Shown here one piece after another: positions 4,237 to 6,544 of a stretch of 6,544 bases of DNA; position 1 is the first letter of the stretch, and each line of letters starts with the position of its first letter. The stretch lies in NCBI GenBank assembly GCA_018262455.1, contig JAGSPR010000377.1:1-6544 (forward strand), in the 5' to 3' direction. Under the pieces are notes generated by a model. That model had not been told where the DNA came from, did no database searches, and saw only the letters and a list, made by a program, of their open reading frames with translations. The DNA is from Deltaproteobacteria bacterium. GTDB lineage: Bacteria > Myxococcota > Polyangia > Haliangiales > Haliangiaceae. The position numbers and the translations under genes were made by a program.

Positions 4237-6372
4237 ATGCGCACTGTTCCCCGTACCTATCCGCTCATGCTCTCGCTGCTGCTCGTCGCGGCGGCGGCGT
4301 GCGGTGACAACCGAAGCGCGGCCGAGCACCCCGCCGAATGCGTCCATCCGACGTCAGGAATGACCATCACGACGGATACGACGTTATGCGGTGGCACGTT
4401 TGCACTTGCGGCGGGAACCACGGGGGCGGCCCTCACGATCGATGCCGACAACATCACGCTGCGTTGTCTCGACACCGTGATCGAGGGCGCCCAGCAGTTC
4501 GGCACGGTAGAGGCGCCCACGGTCGGCGTTTCGATCGGGGCTCACCGCGCAGTGACCATCAGGGGCTGCACGATCCGGTCGTATCGCTATGGCGTCACGG
4601 CGAACGGCGCGACGGACGTCTCGCTCAGCTCGCTCCACCTGGATGACAACTTCACCGACCCGGCCGCGGACTGGGTGCAGGACACCGTCAAGGGCGGCGG
4701 CATCCGGTTCGATGGGGTCACCGGAGGCAAGGTCGTCGACTCGACCTTCGCGCGCAACTGGAATGGCATCGAGCTGCGCGGCGGCACCCGCGACATCAAG
4801 GTCAAGCACAACGTCGCAGATCACTGCTCGAACACCGGCGCGACGCTGGTCGATGCGCACGATAATGTGTTCGAAGACAACGACCTGTCCTACGCGGTGC
4901 GCGGCGCCCTGGTGTTTCCCACGAAGTGGTATGGGGTCGACACCAAGGACTCGGCCGCCGTGATCGTGGATGCCGGCTCGACTGGCAACGCCTTTCGTCG
5001 CAACAACATGACCTATGGCGGGGACGGCATCTTCGTGCGTGCGGTGATCGGTGCCTGTGCCACGGATAACGTGTTTGCGGACAACGACACCTCGTTCAGT
5101 CCGCATAACGCGATCGAATCCTGGTGTGACCGTAATCAGTTCATCGGCAATACCGCGTCGAACAGCCACTACGGGATCTGGCTCGGCGGCTCGGACGAGG
5201 CGGTCGTGCGCGACAATATCGTCGACAAGAATGTCGTCGACGGCATCTCGATCCAGATCGCCGAGGACCGTCACACGGTGATCGAGAACAACCAGGTGAC
5301 CCACAGCGGACGCGTCGGCATCCTGCTGACAGGTCGCGAGTACCAGGCGTGGCAATCGCTGAACTTCTGGGCGAATCGACTCGCCAATTCGAGCCACATC
5401 CTGGTTCAGAACAATCAGCTCTCGGGCAACCGCTACCACGACATCTTCGTCACCGCGACGACCGGCCTGGTCCTGGCATCGAACTGCGGCGAAGCCAACG
5501 CCGAGCCCAAGATCGAGCTCGGTCGCGACACGGTGCTGGTTACCCAGGTCGGCCACTGCGGCGACGCAGCTGACGCCATCGCCCCACAGGTCGCGCTCGT
5601 GTCGCCGGGCCGCCAGACGGCCGGGCAGGCGTTCACCTTGCAGACGTCGATCGCCACCCCCGGGGTTCCGGCGCTGACTTCCTACTCGTGGCTCGTGCAG
5701 CCAAGTGGGCTGGCCTTCCCCAGCCTGACCGCTCCGACGGCCGTGCTCGGCAAGCTGCGCGATGGCGCCGCACAGGAGTCGATCACGATCGCGCGCCCGG
5801 GGCTCTACGATGTCGACGTCGCGGTCGATAACGGCAAGCTGGCCTCGCTCGTCCACGTCCAGGTGCCAGTGGTCTCGACGGGCACCCTGGCCGGGCAGAC
5901 GGCGACCGACTGGCAATTCGTGTGTGATTCGTTCAGCACCTGCACCACCAGCTCGGACGATGCCGCGGACGCCGGGCTCGGCGACTCGTCGGTTCATGTC
6001 CGCACCGATGCGCCGTATGCATTCCGCATGGTCACCCCCGCGACCCGTTCGCTCGCGATCGCGCCGGGCACGGTCGACTACCTTGGCTTCTTCTTGCGCT
6101 CGACCAACACCAACGGCGACGGCTGGCAGGGCAACCAGCCGATCGTGATCGTCAAGACAACCAACGGGGAGACGCGCTACGTGCCATCGGCCTTGCTGCT
6201 CTCGCGCGGTCTCGGCGAATGGGTCTATGTCGAGGTGCCGCTCGTCGGCGATGGCGGCTGGACCAGGACCGGTCCCGAGCTCGGCACGATCGAGCGGGTC
6301 TCGATCGTGACCGACACCTACGGCTTCGAGCCGATCGAGCTCTGGATCGACGGCCTGTCGTTCTATCGATAG
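4237..6372 (+). CDS. Modular right-handed parallel beta-helix lipoprotein
   Basis: This encodes 711 residues. The signal peptide (Arg2, Arg6, hydrophobic 10-21) ends in lipobox VAAAAC with Cys22. Residues about 42-440 form a right-handed parallel beta-helix. They show many coils of roughly 20-25 residues, with recurring Asn/Asp turns and G-I/V-x-I/L strands such as NGIELRG (176-182), GDGIFVR (262-268), HYGIWLGG (311-318), VDGISIQ (334-340) and RVGILLTG (359-366), separated by DN, NN or ND steps. This matches PbH1/NosD-type repeats found in polysaccharide lyases, C5-epimerases and surface proteins. Residues 448-546 look like an Ig/PKD-like beta-sandwich. Residues 551-711 look like a jelly-roll, carbohydrate-binding-type module ending in ELWIDGLSFY. 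Cysteines 563 and 569 may pair. A surface polysaccharide-binding or -modifying role is inferred; no catalytic residues could be assigned. It ends three bases before the stop of the converging gene. Confidence 0.9.
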   Translation: MRTVPRTYPLMLSLLLVAAAACGDNRSAAEHPAECVHPTSGMTITTDTTLCGGTFALAAGTTGAALTIDADNITLRCLDTVIEGAQQFGTVEAPTVGVSIGAHRAVTIRGCTIRSYRYGVTANGATDVSLSSLHLDDNFTDPAADWVQDTVKGGGIRFDGVTGGKVVDSTFARNWNGIELRGGTRDIKVKHNVADHCSNTGATLVDAHDNVFEDNDLSYAVRGALVFPTKWYGVDTKDSAAVIVDAGSTGNAFRRNNMTYGGDGIFVRAVIGACATDNVFADNDTSFSPHNAIESWCDRNQFIGNTASNSHYGIWLGGSDEAVVRDNIVDKNVVDGISIQIAEDRHTVIENNQVTHSGRVGILLTGREYQAWQSLNFWANRLANSSHILVQNNQLSGNRYHDIFVTATTGLVLASNCGEANAEPKIELGRDTVLVTQVGHCGDAADAIAPQVALVSPGRQTAGQAFTLQTSIATPGVPALTSYSWLVQPSGLAFPSLTAPTAVLGKLRDGAAQESITIARPGLYDVDVAVDNGKLASLVHVQVPVVSTGTLAGQTATDWQFVCDSFSTCTTSSDDAADAGLGDSSVHVRTDAPYAFRMVTPATRSLAIAPGTVDYLGFFLRSTNTNGDGWQGNQPIVIVKTTNGETRYVPSALLLSRGLGEWVYVEVPLVGDGGWTRTGPELGTIERVSIVTDTYGFEPIELWIDGLSFYR

Positions 6373-6375
6373 CGA

Positions 6376-6544
6376 TCAGCGGGCGAGGACGCCGGTCAGC
6401 CAGTCGGTCGCCGCGGTCATCGTCTCGTCGGTGTTGAGCTGGCAGTGCTGCTTGGCATCGAACGCGACGACGGCGCTCGGCGCGCCGCGCGCGGTGACCG
6501 CGTCGACCAGCGCCGTGACCACCGGCAGCGTCACCAGCGGATCG
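6376..6544 (-). CDS. Alpha/beta-hydrolase-like protein, C-terminal end only
   Basis: The last 55 codons and the TGA (complement of 6376-6378) of a minus-strand gene are present; the rest lies beyond the right edge. The fragment begins DPLVTLPVVTALVDAV and later has AVVAFDAKQHCQL. This is the usual end of an alpha/beta-hydrolase: a D-P-x-V motif carrying the catalytic acid, a helix, a beta-strand, then the catalytic His (His33 of the fragment, complement of 6445-6447), and a final amphipathic helix ending TDWLTGVLAR. In such enzymes (esterases, lipases, peptidases, dienelactone hydrolases) these residues complete a Ser/Cys-Asp-His triad. The nucleophile elbow is not in the window, so substrate and subfamily cannot be named. 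G/C-ending codons dominate the frame. It converges on the beta-helix gene with only three bases between stops, and no clear bidirectional terminator is visible there. Confidence 0.7.
   Translation of the reverse strand, partial: DPLVTLPVVTALVDAVTARGAPSAVVAFDAKQHCQLNTDETMTAATDWLTGVLAR

Noticed and set aside
4384..5997. A 537-codon open frame on the minus strand, inside the beta-helix gene
   Set aside because: Its Asp/Arg/Val/Ala-rich composition is typical of the antisense frame of a GC-rich gene. It has no signal peptide or motif and is wholly covered by a plus-strand gene with clear beta-helix repeats and a good ribosome site.
1..6544. CRISPR array, tRNA or rRNA gene, insertion sequence, integrase or phage remnant
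   Set aside because: I saw no regularly spaced repeats, cloverleaf-like elements, transposase or integrase motifs, or terminal inverted repeats of mobile elements.

Overview
This GC-rich window looks like part of the chromosome of a Gram-negative bacterium with a large genome. The best guess is a myxobacterium or close relative (Myxococcota). The guess rests on strong G/C preference at third codon positions, several predicted lipoproteins with Asp/Ala/Gly/Pro-rich linkers after the lipid-anchor cysteine, a cysteine-rich lipoprotein, and a small beta-barrel-like envelope protein. It comes from reading the sequence, not from a database match.

Layout, left to right: (1) the 3' part of a plus-strand gene with an HxxxDG acyltransferase motif, cut by the left edge; (2) a minus-strand pair converging on it, in which a predicted lipoprotein with five H-x-G-like repeats (1617-2789, probable beta-propeller) is transcribed first and a 190-residue signal-peptide protein (984-1556, probable small beta-barrel) second; (3) a 119-bp divergent intergenic region with nested inverted repeats and three copies of CGTTGG/CCAACG; (4) three plus-strand predicted lipoproteins in a row: a 25-cysteine protein (2909-3520), an unrecognised 199-residue protein (3574-4173), and a 711-residue modular beta-helix protein (4237-6372); (5) the 3' end of a minus-strand alpha/beta-hydrolase-like gene, three bases beyond the beta-helix gene and cut by the right edge.

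Five consecutive genes therefore encode predicted exported proteins, four of them with lipoboxes. They look like a cell-envelope or surface set. No pathway can be read from them: no transporter, regulator, polymerase or clearly catalytic partner lies between them. The beta-helix protein, with an Ig/PKD-like module and a C-terminal jelly-roll-like module, is the best candidate for handling an extracellular polysaccharide.

The strongest non-coding signal is an 18-bp stem (two G-U wobbles, valid only in the plus-strand RNA) between 4180 and 4231. It buries the Shine-Dalgarno sequence of the beta-helix gene. A second ribosome site and a short out-of-frame ORF lie within the same structure. I saw no tRNA, rRNA, CRISPR array, insertion sequence, integrase or phage gene. 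All gaps between genes are shorter than 300 bases.
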